Source: Leptodactylus fallax
Lineage: Eukaryota; Chordata; Amphibia; Anura; Leptodactylidae
NCBI GenBank assembly: GCA_947044405.1
Contig: CAMRHE010000354.1
Location: forward strand, 1,116,001 to 1,180,000
Direction of reading: 5' to 3'
DNA: 64,000 nt
Numbering within the stretch: position 1 is the first letter of the stretch; each line of letters begins with the position of its first letter. The position numbers were made by a program, and so were the translations under genes. The notes under the pieces are model-generated. The model saw nothing but the letters and a program-made list of their open reading frames with translations, was not told the DNA's origin and ran no database searches. Shown here piece after piece: positions 49,427-64,000 of the stretch.

Positions 49427-49970
49427 AAGTATTGTGTGAAAGTTTTAGGTGGGTGTCGAAAAAATGCTGCAAAGTAAGAATGCTTTCAGAAATAGAAGGG
49501 TTAATAGTTTATTTTTGTCTATTAACAAAATTAAGTGAATTAAGAAAAGAGAAATATCAATATAATTTGGTGTGACCTTTGCCCTTTGCCTTCTATCATT
49601 TCCTCTCGGTACTTGCAGACAGTTTTTGAAGGAACTCGGCGGGGAGGTTGTTCCCGCCGCCATCTTGGAGAACTAAGCACAGATCTTCTGTGGATGTAGG
49701 CTTGCTCTAATCCTTCTGTCTCTTCATGTCATCCTAGACAGACTGGACAATGTTGAGATCAGGGCTCTGTGGGGGCCGAATCATCACTTCCAGGACTCCT
49801 TCTCCAGAGGCTAAGGTCACACAAAATATTGATGGGATTTAATTTCTCTTTTCTTCATTTATTTAATTTTGTTAATTAACAAAAATAATCTATTAACCCT
49901 TCTATTTCTGAAAGCATTCTTACTTTGCTGTAATTTTTCCATACCAGCCCAAAACGTTTGCACATTACTG
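49427..49970. mobile_element. Tc1/mariner deletion derivative (544 bp) with ~150-bp inverted repeats
   Basis: The left arm ('aagtattgtgtgaaag' then 'gcaaagtaagaatgctttca') pairs with the right arm ('tgaaagcattcttactttgc' ... 'cacattactg') for about 150 bp. TA lies on both sides (49425-49426, 49971-49972). Interior text ('ttgaaggaactcggcgggga', 'gttgagatcagggctctgtg', 'cacttccaggactcct') is transposase-derived sequence of a Tc1-type element, with most of the gene deleted. Confidence 0.75.
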
Positions 49971-49972
49971 TA

Positions 49973-50957
<985 letters not shown>

Positions 50958-51489
50958 TATTAGTGGTAAGAGCATGATCTATAAAGGGTTTTTGTCATTT
51001 ATTTAGAGACAACAGTAGTTGTTATATATGCTATCAGTATTCTCCGTTTTATGTGCTATGAAGGTTTTGTTGTTACATTACTGTACATGTGTAGGCACCA
51101 ATTTGCTGAATCTAGACTATGTCTAACAAAAATTGCGCCATTCTGTAATGCCTCCTGAAAGCATAACCTCATTCAGCCATATCAAAGGAAGTCTAGACAA
51201 AACTGATCTACTGCTCTTAGTGCAGTACCTAAGGTGTCGTGCATGGTACTCCTCCCCCTTAGGTCCTGCACTAGGCATAACAAAGTATATAAAGTAAGTC
51301 AGACAGATATACTGGTCTCTAATTAATGTCAACATCTGCAACTGCAATGGTCTCTGATTTTATCAAACCAGAACAGGTGTTTATAGAACCAAAGACATAC
51401 AGAAAGAACGCACGTAACAAGCATATATTCAGCAATTAATCCAGAATGGAATGCTGAAAATTCAGCTCTGAAGTCTGCAGAGTTGTGAA
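50958..51489. other. Intergenic, no gene recognised
   Basis: Nothing recognisable; it leads into the 97-bp array. Confidence 0.45.
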
Positions 51490-52783
51490 TCCAGCTTGGG
51501 AGCATAACACAGGATGTAACTCAAGATCAGTACAGGATAAGTAATGTAATGTATGTACACAGTGACTGCACCAGCAGAATAGTGAGTGCAGCTCTGGAGT
51601 ATAATACAGGAGATTACTCAGGATCAGTACAGGATAAGTAATGTAATGTATGTACACAGTGACTGCACCAGCAGAATAGTGAGTGCAGCTCTGGAGTATA
51701 ATACAGGATGTAACTCAGGATCAGTACAGGATAAGTAATGTAATGTATGTACACAGTGACTGCACCAGCAGAATAGTGAGCGCAGCTCTGGAGTATAATA
51801 CAGGATGTAACTCAGGATCAGTACAGGATAAGTAATGTAATGTATGTACACAGTGACTGTACCAGCAGAATAGTGAGCGCAGCTCTGGAGTATAATACAG
51901 GATGTAACTCAGGATCAGTACAGGATAAGTAATGTAATGTATGTACACAGTGACTGCACCAGCAGAATAGTGAGTGCAGCTCTGGAGTAGTATAATACAG
52001 GATATAACTCAGGATCAGCACAGGATAAGTAATGTAATGTATGTACACAGTGACTGCACCAGCAGAATAGTGAGTGCAGCTCTGGAGTATAATACAGGAT
52101 ATAACTCAGGATCAGTACAGGATAAGTAATGTAATGTATATACACTTGACTGCACCAGCAGAATAGTGAGTGCAGCTCTGGAGTATAATACAGGATGTAA
52201 CTCAGGATCAGTACAGGATAAGTAATGTAATATATGTACACAGTGACTGCACCAGCAGAATAGTGAGGGCAGCTCTGGAGTATAATACAGGATGTAACTC
52301 AGGATCAGTACAGGATAAGTAATGTAATGTACGTACACAGTGACTGCACCAGCAGAATAGTAAGTGCAGCTCTGGAGTATAATACAGGATGTAACTCAGG
52401 ATCAGTACAGGGTAAGTAATGTAATGTATGTACACAGTGACTGCACCAGCAGAATAGTGAGTGCAGCTCTGGAGTATAATACAGGATGTAACTCAGGATC
52501 TGTACAGGATAAGTAATGTAATATATGTACACAGTGACTGCACCAGCAGAATAGTGAGTGCAGCTCTGGAGTATAATACAGGATGTAACTCAGGATCAGT
52601 ACAGGATAAGTAATGTAATGTATGTACACAGGGACTGTGCCAGCAGAATAGTGAGTGCAGCTCTGGAGTATAATACAGGATGTAACTCAGGATCAGTACA
52701 GGATAAGTAATGTAATGTATGTACACAGTGACTGCACCAGCAGAATAGTGAGTGCAGCTCTGGAGTATAATACAGGATGATCC
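51490..52783. repeat. 97-bp tandem repeat, ~13 units
   Basis: The unit contains 'tacaggataagtaatgtaat', 'gtacacagtgactgcaccag' and 'cagaatagtgagtgcagctc'. The repeat start moves by 97 bp from unit to unit, with one 100-bp and one 96-bp variant. The first unit (51490-51540) is the most diverged. The many overlapping - strand frames of about 75 codons are repeat products. Confidence 0.95.
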
Positions 52784-52805
52784 TTAATTATCTGTAAAAT
52801 TGTAA

Positions 52806-53020
52806 GGCTATGGTCACACTAGCATTGGTTGACTGTTCAGGGACTCCATCCACCATTCCGCTTAAAATATGTGGAGAGAAAAGTCCTGCAAGCGGAAACC
52901 TGGTGGACCCCATTATAGGGTTTCCACAAGTGACCGCTTTTTAAGCTGAGATTGTTTCTGTTTTCCAGTTCCCATGCGGACCCAAAGAATGGAAACCCAA
53001 ACACTAGTGAGAACCTAGCG
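52806..53020. mobile_element. Harbinger-like MITE (215 bp), TAA duplication
   Basis: The left terminus GGCTATGGTCACACTAG and inverted right terminus CGCTAGGTTCTCACTAG are flanked by TAA (52803-52805, 53021-53023). Same family as 10474-10697 and 53097-53859. Confidence 0.75.
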
Positions 53021-53096
53021 TAAGACTAAATGAAGATGTAGAAGTGTTAATGAACCTTACATAGCTGTCAAGTATATAATGTCTATGAGCAGCTTA

Positions 53097-53859
53097 CGCT
53101 AGGTTCACACCTATTGTAACGTCTCTGCCTGTTCGGGTCTCGGCGCCACCCTCCGCTCGCACGCTGTGGCGAAGGAGGCGTGTTCGTTTTGATTCCTTGC
53201 GTAGGTTTCTTGTTGCTCAGTCTGAACATGGTCCTAGACTATGTAATGGATTTCCGGCCACACTCATGTTCTGAGCATTTCTCTCTCTGGACTGCATAGG
53301 GTTAATCTTTTCCTGGCCTGAGTGATTGACAGCCTGTGTACCTATCAGGTCTGGGGCTGGTCCCAGACTTTCTATAAACAGGTTGTCAGCCCTCACATGG
53401 TCGCCGGTTATTGCACTTGTGTTTGTCTGCTCTCTTTATTATATCCCTTACTACTTTGTTACTTGATTCTCTGACCCTTTGGCTTGCCTTTTGACTATTC
53501 TCTTGGATTTTGACTTTGTACTGCATTGCTCATTTGTTACCGACCCCTTGGCTTCCTGACCTCTCTTTTGTCGTTTGTTCTGTCTTTGTTCTGTGTGTCA
53601 CTTACCCAGTATAGGGCTTGTCTTCTAGTTGTCCTTTTACCGTTTAGGGTAACTGAGGCAATAGGAAGGGACAGTGGCTGGGGTGAGATTAGGGCTCACT
53701 TGTCTCTGTCCTTCCTCCCAGACCGCTGCAGTAGTGTCAGGGTATTGCTACGTTTGGCAAGACCCTTACACCTATGCAGGACTTTTCTCTACGCATTTTT
53801 CAAGTGGAATGGGGAACGGAATCCCTGAACGGTCATCAAGCACAGGTGTGAATCCAGCC
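53097..53859. mobile_element. Harbinger-like MITE, TTA duplication, split by a solo LTR
   Basis: Left CGCTAGGTTCACAC and right GTGTGAATCCAGCC are inverted termini, flanked by TTA (53094-53096, 53860-53862). Right-half text ('ggacttttctctacgcattt') matches the interior of the copy at 10474-10697. The solo LTR accounts for 656 of its 763 bp. Confidence 0.75.
53115..53770. mobile_element. Solo LTR (656 bp) with perfect 5-bp target duplication
   Basis: It begins TGTAACGTCT and ends CCCTTACA, the TG...CA limits of an LTR with short inverted TGTAA/TTACA. CCTAT lies immediately on both sides (53110-53114, 53771-53775). TATAAA at 53373-53378 would suit a + strand promoter. No internal retroelement sequence remains, as after recombination between two LTRs. 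Five-bp duplications occur in several gypsy and retrovirus-like groups, so the family is open. The ~100-codon frame at 53526-53828 is not a gene. Confidence 0.8.
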
Positions 53860-53862
53860 TTA

Positions 53863-54574
53863 CCAGGGTTATGTGGAAACATATTAGATAGTTGTTGGAT
53901 TGTGTGATATCTAAAGTTTAGCTTATGTGGGTCTGCGAGGCCAAGAGATATAAGACAGGTGGCATGTATCTAGCGTCAGCTACTGTATTGTATGACGGCT
54001 GTGGTCACTGAAATAGCTCAGCCTGCTGGTAAAGAAGACCGTCTTCCTCTGAGACTGTGTATACAGAGAGGAGACAGTGGTTAAATCCATTCTGAAAATT
54101 AGGAAAACACCACTTCTGCTTAGGGTAAACATAGTTAAAATTAGCAGCGAACAGATAAAATCAGCAAACACAGCAAAAAAAGGCTAAGAGCTGGACAAAC
54201 GTGAAGTGAATGACCCCCATTTGTAATCTTTCGTGGGCTCTTTAAGATGTTCTATTATGGACTCTCATGCGATAGAATAATGAGTCAGATAATGAAAGAT
54301 CCTTATCTCTAAGATGCTCCTCCGAGTGTCACCTGAGTGCATTCTGTTATGTATTCATATCTATAGGGGCTTCTGATCTGATCCGTTACGATGACATGGA
54401 GCAAGATAGGACTTGCTCTATAATTATCTGTGTCATCGGAACGAAATGAATCCGCATCCCCCATAGACATGAATGCATAACAGAATGCACTCAGGTGACA
54501 CTTGGATGTCACTCTGTCTCCTGAGTGCATTTTGTTGCAAACTTGGCCCCACATCGGATGCACACTCGGTCATG
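53863..54574. other. Intergenic, with an inverted repeat near 54320-54560
   Basis: 'gtgtcacctgagtgcattc' (54317-54335) and 'gaatgcactcaggtgacac' (54482-54500) are exact inverted copies, with further pairing inside ('cagatcaga', 'cgatgac'). It is probably a small foldback repeat. No gene recognised. Confidence 0.5.
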
Positions 54575-54973
54575 TGCATGGGGTCAGAGTGGAGGGAGTT
54601 TACAAAGAGTGTCTCTTACTCTGGAGGATCTACTCTGTCCTGCATAACAGAAAGTGTCACCTCATGGTGAGGGGCATTGTGTAATGCTTCATTTCTTCTG
54701 TGGTGGCGCTGCAGGGAAACTGAATGCTCACGGTCAGTGGTGAACCTAGCCTCTTTGCTGCCTGAGGCGGACTATAGAAAGACGCCCCCCCCCCCCAAAA
54801 AAAAAAACAAAAAACTGAGTTTCCATGCTACTAGTTTAACACACTGTTATCGTCGCACAATATACACAATACACAAAGTTATAAAACAGTTTATAAGAAT
54901 TCTTCTTCCTGTATTACTTCAGTATCAGATCAACAACACGGCATTAACAATGAAAGTAACTTCACATATCTTC

Positions 54974-55119
54974 TGCTTGGTGGATGGACGAGCCCACGTG
55001 GCCCCCATTCTCTATAATAGGAGCCCCACAGATAGCTGAGTACTGGACTTCGGCTATCTTTGGTGCTCCCATTGAAGTGAATGAGAGACACGCGGGTTCG
55101 TCCATCCACCAAGTGACAT
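54974..55119. repeat. Long hairpin (~68-bp arms) inside the hAT-like element
   Basis: 'cttggtggatggacgagccc' pairs with 'gggttcgtccatccaccaag'. Pairing continues through 'ataggagccccacagatagc' against 'ggctatctttggtgctccca' with mismatches. The loop is short. It looks like a foldback MITE; such a stem, if transcribed, could be a small-RNA precursor (inference). Confidence 0.55.
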
Positions 55120-55628
55120 GCTTATATATATGGCTGCGGTCAGGCTGAATTCCCACCTAGTGGGGGAAAAAAACCAATTCTCAGGCTCAGTGGGGGTCTC
55201 AGCAGACAGACCCCCATCACTCAGGTATTTATCCTCTATCATTTAGGTGAATACAGGGCAGTAACATTCTGTGACTTACAGGTGACGTCTCTGACTAATC
55301 GGTCACATTTCCCTTCTCTTCCCTTTGGACCGCCATGACCACTTCTTCCAGCTGTGACTTGTCTCTGTAAAGTTTGCAACACAGACATCTTTGGCTCCTC
55401 ACTTTTCCAGGCACCGACCCACATTGTCCTCACCTACACAAAGCCCCCATCCTGCTGCTACCCCCAATTATAAAATATATGATATAACCCCCCATAATGA
55501 ATAATACCCCCAAGTGCATCTTTATATTAATAATGTCCGTGTGTACCCTGTATAAATAGTGCCCCTTATTAATAATGCCCCAGGTGTTAACTAATTAAAA
55601 CGTTTTCCAGGTCATTAATAAACTAATC

Positions 55629-56035
55629 AGTGGCCCCTGCACTGGTATTATCCTCCATAGTGGCCCCTGCACTTGTATTATGCTCCATAGTGACCCCTGC
55701 ACCCGGTATTATGCTCTATAATGGCCCCTGCACTCGGTATTATGCTCTATAATGGCCCCTGCACTCGGTATTATGCTCTATAGTGGCCCCTGCACTTGTA
55801 TTATGCTCCAGAGTGGCCCCTGCACAGGGTATTATGCTCTACAGTGGTCCCTGCACAGGGTATTATGCTCTATAGTGGCCCCTGCACTCGGTATTATGCT
55901 CGATAGTGGCCCCTGTACAGGGTATTATGCTCTACAGTGGTCCCTGCACAGGGTATTATGCTCCATAGTGGCCCCTGTACAGGGTATTATGCTCTACAGT
56001 GGTCCCTGCACAGGGTATTATGCCCCATAGTGGAC
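55629..56035. repeat. Minisatellite, ~31-bp unit, inside the hAT-like element
   Basis: About 13 units of 'tagtggcccctgcacagggt' + 'attatgctcta' with variants (actcgg, acttg). The 92-codon frame at 55752-56030 is a repeat product. Confidence 0.85.
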
Positions 56036-56327
56036 CACCCATGAACTATTATTATACTCTGGGGACTTTTCAGACCCCTGAGTATAATGATTGGAGACCC
56101 AGGGGAGAATACAAACATAAAAACCAGAGTTACTTACCTATCCTGGACACCGGTGCACTCCTTGCAGCTTTTGGCCCTGTTTAATTGCGCACACACGTCA
56201 CGTGATCAGGCCGGCGACGCGACCTGATGACATCACCAGAGGCCTCAAGCCTGCTCGGAGTTACATCGGATCGCAGGAGGTGAGTAACATTGGTTTTTAT
56301 GTTCCCTCACCAACCCTAGGCCTCCAG

Positions 56328-56369
56328 TTATTATACTCCGGGGTCTGAATAGACCCCGGAGTATAATAA
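56328..56369. repeat. Perfect 19-bp palindromic stem with 4-nt loop
   Basis: TTATTATACTCCGGGGTCT, loop GAAT, then its exact reverse complement. Imperfect versions of the same palindrome lie near 14490, 14837, 22838, 38701 and 56044. Confidence 0.85.
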
Positions 56370-57427
56370 TAGTAGTATTTGCGGCCCGCGGCCTCACTTA
56401 CCGATACCCGCGGCCGCTCACAGCGGCATCCAGTTCCCTCTATGCGTCCCATAGCAGAAGGGGAAGCGGGGGCGGCCACGAGCAGACGCCGGGTAGGGAA
56501 ATAAATAGGCCGTGACCTGCCGGGGATGATCCAACAGGTTACGGCCTATTTATATATATAAATTTATATATATATAAAAAAAAGTTATACTCACCTGCGA
56601 TGCCTTGATGCAGCCGCCGCTGCCTCCTCTTCTTGTCCGCGACGTCTGTGTCTCAGCGTAGGCGGCGTGATGACGTCATTGTATCGCCGCCTGCCCAGGA
56701 CAGGCCCTGCTCAGCTCTGTTTTTTTTTTTTTTTTTTAAAGTGGCCTGTCCTGGGCTGGTTTACATGAAATAGTAAAAATGCCGCCCCCCGGACAGTGCC
56801 GCCTGAGGCGGCCGCCTCAATTCTTCTCATTAGCAGTGCGCCCCTGATCACGGTGGAGAGCGGTTACAAAGAGTGTCTCTCACTCTGGAGGACCAGTCCT
56901 GTCCTGCATTACAGGGAGAGGCAACTCAAATCATAGAGCATTGTGTAATGCTTCATTTATCCTGTTGTGGCGCTGCAGGGAAACTGAATGCTCACGGTGG
57001 AGAGTGGTTACAAAGAGTGTCTCTCACTCTGGAGGACCAGTCCTGTCCTGCATTACAGGGAAAGGCAACTCAAGTCATAGAGCATTGTATAATGCTTCAT
57101 TCCTCCTGTTGTGGCGCTGCAGGGAAGCTGAACACTTACTCTGGAGAGCGGTTACAAAGAGTGTCTCTCACTCTGGAGGACCAGTCCTGTCCTACATTAC
57201 AGAAACTGTTAACCAAAGTGAAGGACATTGTGTAATGCTTCATTTCTCCTGTGGTGGTGCTGCAGGGAAACTGAACACTTACTCTGGAGAGCAGTTACAA
57301 AGTGTGTCTCTCACTCTGGAGGACCAGTCCTGTCCTACATTACAGAGACTGTAAACCAAAGTGAAGGACATTGTGTAATGCTTCATTTCTCCTGTGGTGG
57401 CGCTGCAGGGAAACTGAACAATTACTG

Positions 57428-58979
57428 CCAGGCTTCCCTAATACCAGCAGGGGGAGTCTATAATCAGCTTACTGTCAATATGTGTGTACAATATAACCAC
57501 AGTCAAAAATAGATAACACAGCTTGGAGATCTCCAGCTCCTTCATACTTTGCACCACAACCTTTGAGATCCCCCTTCATCTCCTGCACCATCTAGTGGCT
57601 GCCACAGGTTGTTACATCATTATGGACATCATTGCAAACTAGTAAGATTACCGGGTGGAAGAAGGTCTTGAGTGGGGGGCATAGAAGAAATCCAGTGATT
57701 GTAGAGGGGTACACTAGGTAAACGCGCAATGTTCACCTCTTTCCAGGGTAACACTTAGCTTGTCCTTATTCCACCTATGAACAAAATGTATTTTGGAGAC
57801 AAATTATATAATTACAGGGAGTGGAGTCCAAAAAAATAAGGAGAAAACAATAGGAAGATAATAATAAAAAAAAATAAAAAAAAAAAAACCCACAAAAAAA
57901 CCTCTCATAGACATACATGGTTATAGAGACCTCTAGTGGTCAAATGAGATAATTTGTTTCAGGCCATGACAACTGATGTCCAAGTTCTGACAGTACAAGC
58001 AGAGCGCATGAGGAACTTAATGGAAGACCTTGCAGGGTTTTTGGTCTGTTGACGATATGCAATGGCTTGTCTGCTCTGACCCCAAAAATGCTGATCACAA
58101 GTTATCCTGCTGTTGGGACCACAAGCAATTGGCTAAAAAGAGTGTCAAAAGCTAGAAACACATGATCAATTCCCCTACAGCGCCTCCGCAGGGGAAATAA
58201 AGAAACACTCTTTGTAGCCACTCTCCAACCTGGTTAATAGATATGAAGAATGTGGTGAGGCCCAAGAGCATGGGGAATCATATCAGTCACCCGCTATCCC
58301 TGACCCAAATATATTCAGGCTACTGCTTGTCAGGACACTGGACAAACATATTCTGCATTAGGACTAACTGCAAGGGTTAAGAGATCCATTTTGGCCAGGC
58401 CTGTTGTCACAGTTGCAGAGTCCTCCAGGATTCAACAGGTCAATCTAGAGGCATCACACGTCACTAGCTGTTAAGACTGATAGAGAAAAGCAGACAAGTG
58501 GTAGGGGTGAGGTTGGGGGGACAATGTGACCTATTGGGGGTGCTAGGGTTGGAATATGGAGCAAACTATGGGACCGGTATGACAGTCACTGGGGAGCTCT
58601 GTGGCTATTGCTAGAGGCAATATTACTGGCATTTGGCTAACATTTGGGTGCTGTGACTAACTTTCGGGCAACGCGGCTGGCAATGGGGTGCAAAGATGGA
58701 CACGTGAGGGCATGGTAGGACTGGTGGGTGCCTAAAATACCAATAAAGTTTCCATACATATTAAACACATCACCCCACCGTTGTGATCAATCACAGTCAA
58801 CTTCAGTGACATTGTTATTGACCCTATATATACATTTAAAGGGGAAGTCCATAAGGAATCTGCCACTCTTTAGAACACCCCTTTAATAATGCAGTGAACT
58901 CCACTGCGACATCCCACTATTCACTATTCGCCCCCATAACATCTGTAGCAAACATCAGCCCTTTACAATGCACCTGCAT
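57428..58979. other. Intergenic region upstream of MRPL4
   Basis: It contains an A-rich run (57866-57905) and a tiny TTAA-flanked inverted repeat at 58840-58882 (AGGGGAAGTCC ... ACACCCCT). No gene recognised. Confidence 0.5.
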
Positions 58980-59172
58980 TACAAAAGCGCCCTCCAGTGT
59001 ACGCACGGTTTCCCAGACGCATGCGCAAGTACGTGTTGACGTTGCGCTGTGGGCAACGTCCTCGCTAGTGCTGGCAGTAACGGCTTCAGCGTCGCGTCCT
59101 GTGGGCCGGAAGTCAGCTTGTCATGCCGTGCAGTGACCTTCCTGCCTTCATGTGAGAGTATCTGAGCCCGGG
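58980..59172 (+). promoter_or_regulatory. MRPL4 proximal promoter / 5' leader with NRF-1-like and ETS-like sites
   Basis: This stretch is clearly richer in CpG than the AT-rich DNA around it. It holds ACGCATGCGC at 59017-59026, which matches the palindromic NRF-1 core (GCGCATGCGC) at nearly every position. It also holds CCGGAAGT at 59106-59113, an ETS/GABP (NRF-2) core. Both factors are known regulators of nuclear genes for mitochondrial proteins, so the pairing fits MRPL4. No TATA box is visible. The transcription start is not known. A short upstream frame (ATG at 59123, stop at 59153-59155, 10 codons) lies before the MRPL4 start and would be a uORF if transcription begins upstream of it. 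Confidence 0.6.
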
Positions 59173-63975
<4,803 letters not shown>

Positions 63976-64000
63976 GTAAGTACCAGAGTGTTAAGGAACA

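Larger units (their letters stand above)
54735..56846. mobile_element. hAT-like non-autonomous element (2,112 bp) with 8-bp target duplication
   Basis: The left end CAGTGGTGAACC and inverted right end CAGGGGCGCACTGC fit hAT termini (CAGNGG). The 8-bp flanks are CTCACGGT (54727-54734) and ATCACGGT (56847-56854), differing by one base. Uninterrupted units of the surrounding array read 'gctcacggtggag' (near 56990), giving the empty site. No transposase is found. The interior holds a hairpin, a minisatellite, a perfect palindrome and AT-rich runs. Confidence 0.8.
54575..57427. repeat. ~144-bp tandem repeat array, split by a hAT-like element
   Basis: Units carry 'acaaagagtgtctctcactc', 'ggaggaccagtcctgtcct', 'cattgtgtaatgcttcattt' and 'ggcgctgcagggaaactgaa'. 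'ctctcactctggagga' starts at 56876, 57021, 57165 and 57308, a spacing of 143-145 bp. One further unit (54575-54734) is separated from the rest by the 2.1-kb insertion. Frames at 56873-57512 are repeat products. Confidence 0.9.

Noticed and set aside
51436..52726. Ten overlapping - strand frames of 75-108 codons
   Set aside because: All are copies of the same translation of the 97-bp repeat, each offset by 97 bp.
53526..53907. Frames of 77-100 codons, one with a hydrophobic N-terminus
   Set aside because: They lie within and across the edge of the solo LTR.
56873..57512. Cys-rich repetitive frames (94-137 codons) that look like a secreted repeat protein
   Set aside because: They are translations of the 144-bp tandem repeat (144 is divisible by three, so the frame persists); no signal peptide or gene structure.

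Overview
This is nuclear DNA from a vertebrate, most likely an amphibian (probably a frog). That is inferred from the mix of mobile elements: Tc1/mariner elements of both the DD34E and DD38E types, L2- and Rex1-like non-LTR retrotransposons, a young Ty3/gypsy element, and many small elements with TAA/TTA or TTAA target duplications. It is also inferred from long AT-rich intergenic DNA full of minisatellites. There are no operons, tRNA, rRNA or CRISPR loci. Only one host gene is recognisable: the 5' part of MRPL4 (mitochondrial ribosomal protein uL4m), seven exons on the + strand from 59,173 to 63,975. It runs off the right edge.

Layout. 0-3 kb: two abutting MITEs and a 5'-truncated L2-like reverse transcriptase on the - strand. 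3.8-4.2 kb: a TTAA-type inverted-repeat element. 7.6-9.2 kb: a full-length Tc1/mariner element with DD38E spacing, broken by one stop codon. 9.9-12.5 kb: a ~200-bp tandem repeat interrupted by a MITE, a Tc1 deletion derivative and an unclassified segment. 17.2-21.7 kb: a 4.5-kb, 31-bp minisatellite with internal segmental duplications. 22.4-24.2 kb: further minisatellites (31 and 35 bp). 24.3-25.0 kb: a decayed Tc1-like transposase. 26.1-27.7 kb: a second complete Tc1 element with long inverted repeats and frameshifts.

27.8-35.3 kb: a MITE split by a ~7-kb Ty3/gypsy retrotransposon on the - strand. Its gag and pol are open, its LTRs are almost identical, and a consensus -1 frameshift heptamer abuts the gag stop. 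36.7 kb: an L2-like fossil. 45.5-47.2 kb: a Rex1-like reverse transcriptase. 49.4-51.0 kb: a Tc1 MITE back to back with a long-armed foldback element that holds another Tc1 fragment. 51.5-52.8 kb: a 97-bp tandem repeat. 52.8-53.9 kb: two MITEs, one split by a solo LTR with a perfect 5-bp duplication. 54.6-57.4 kb: a 144-bp tandem array interrupted by a 2.1-kb hAT-like non-autonomous element. 59.0-64.0 kb: MRPL4, with NRF-1-like and ETS-like promoter motifs and repeat-filled introns.

I found no convincing undescribed biological system. The most informative material is the set of nested insertions, whose target-site duplications and empty sites can be read directly, together with the recently active gypsy element and its frameshift site. 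Most short open frames in the window are chance frames or frames inside repeats and were left out. Coordinates of repeat edges without a duplication are approximate.
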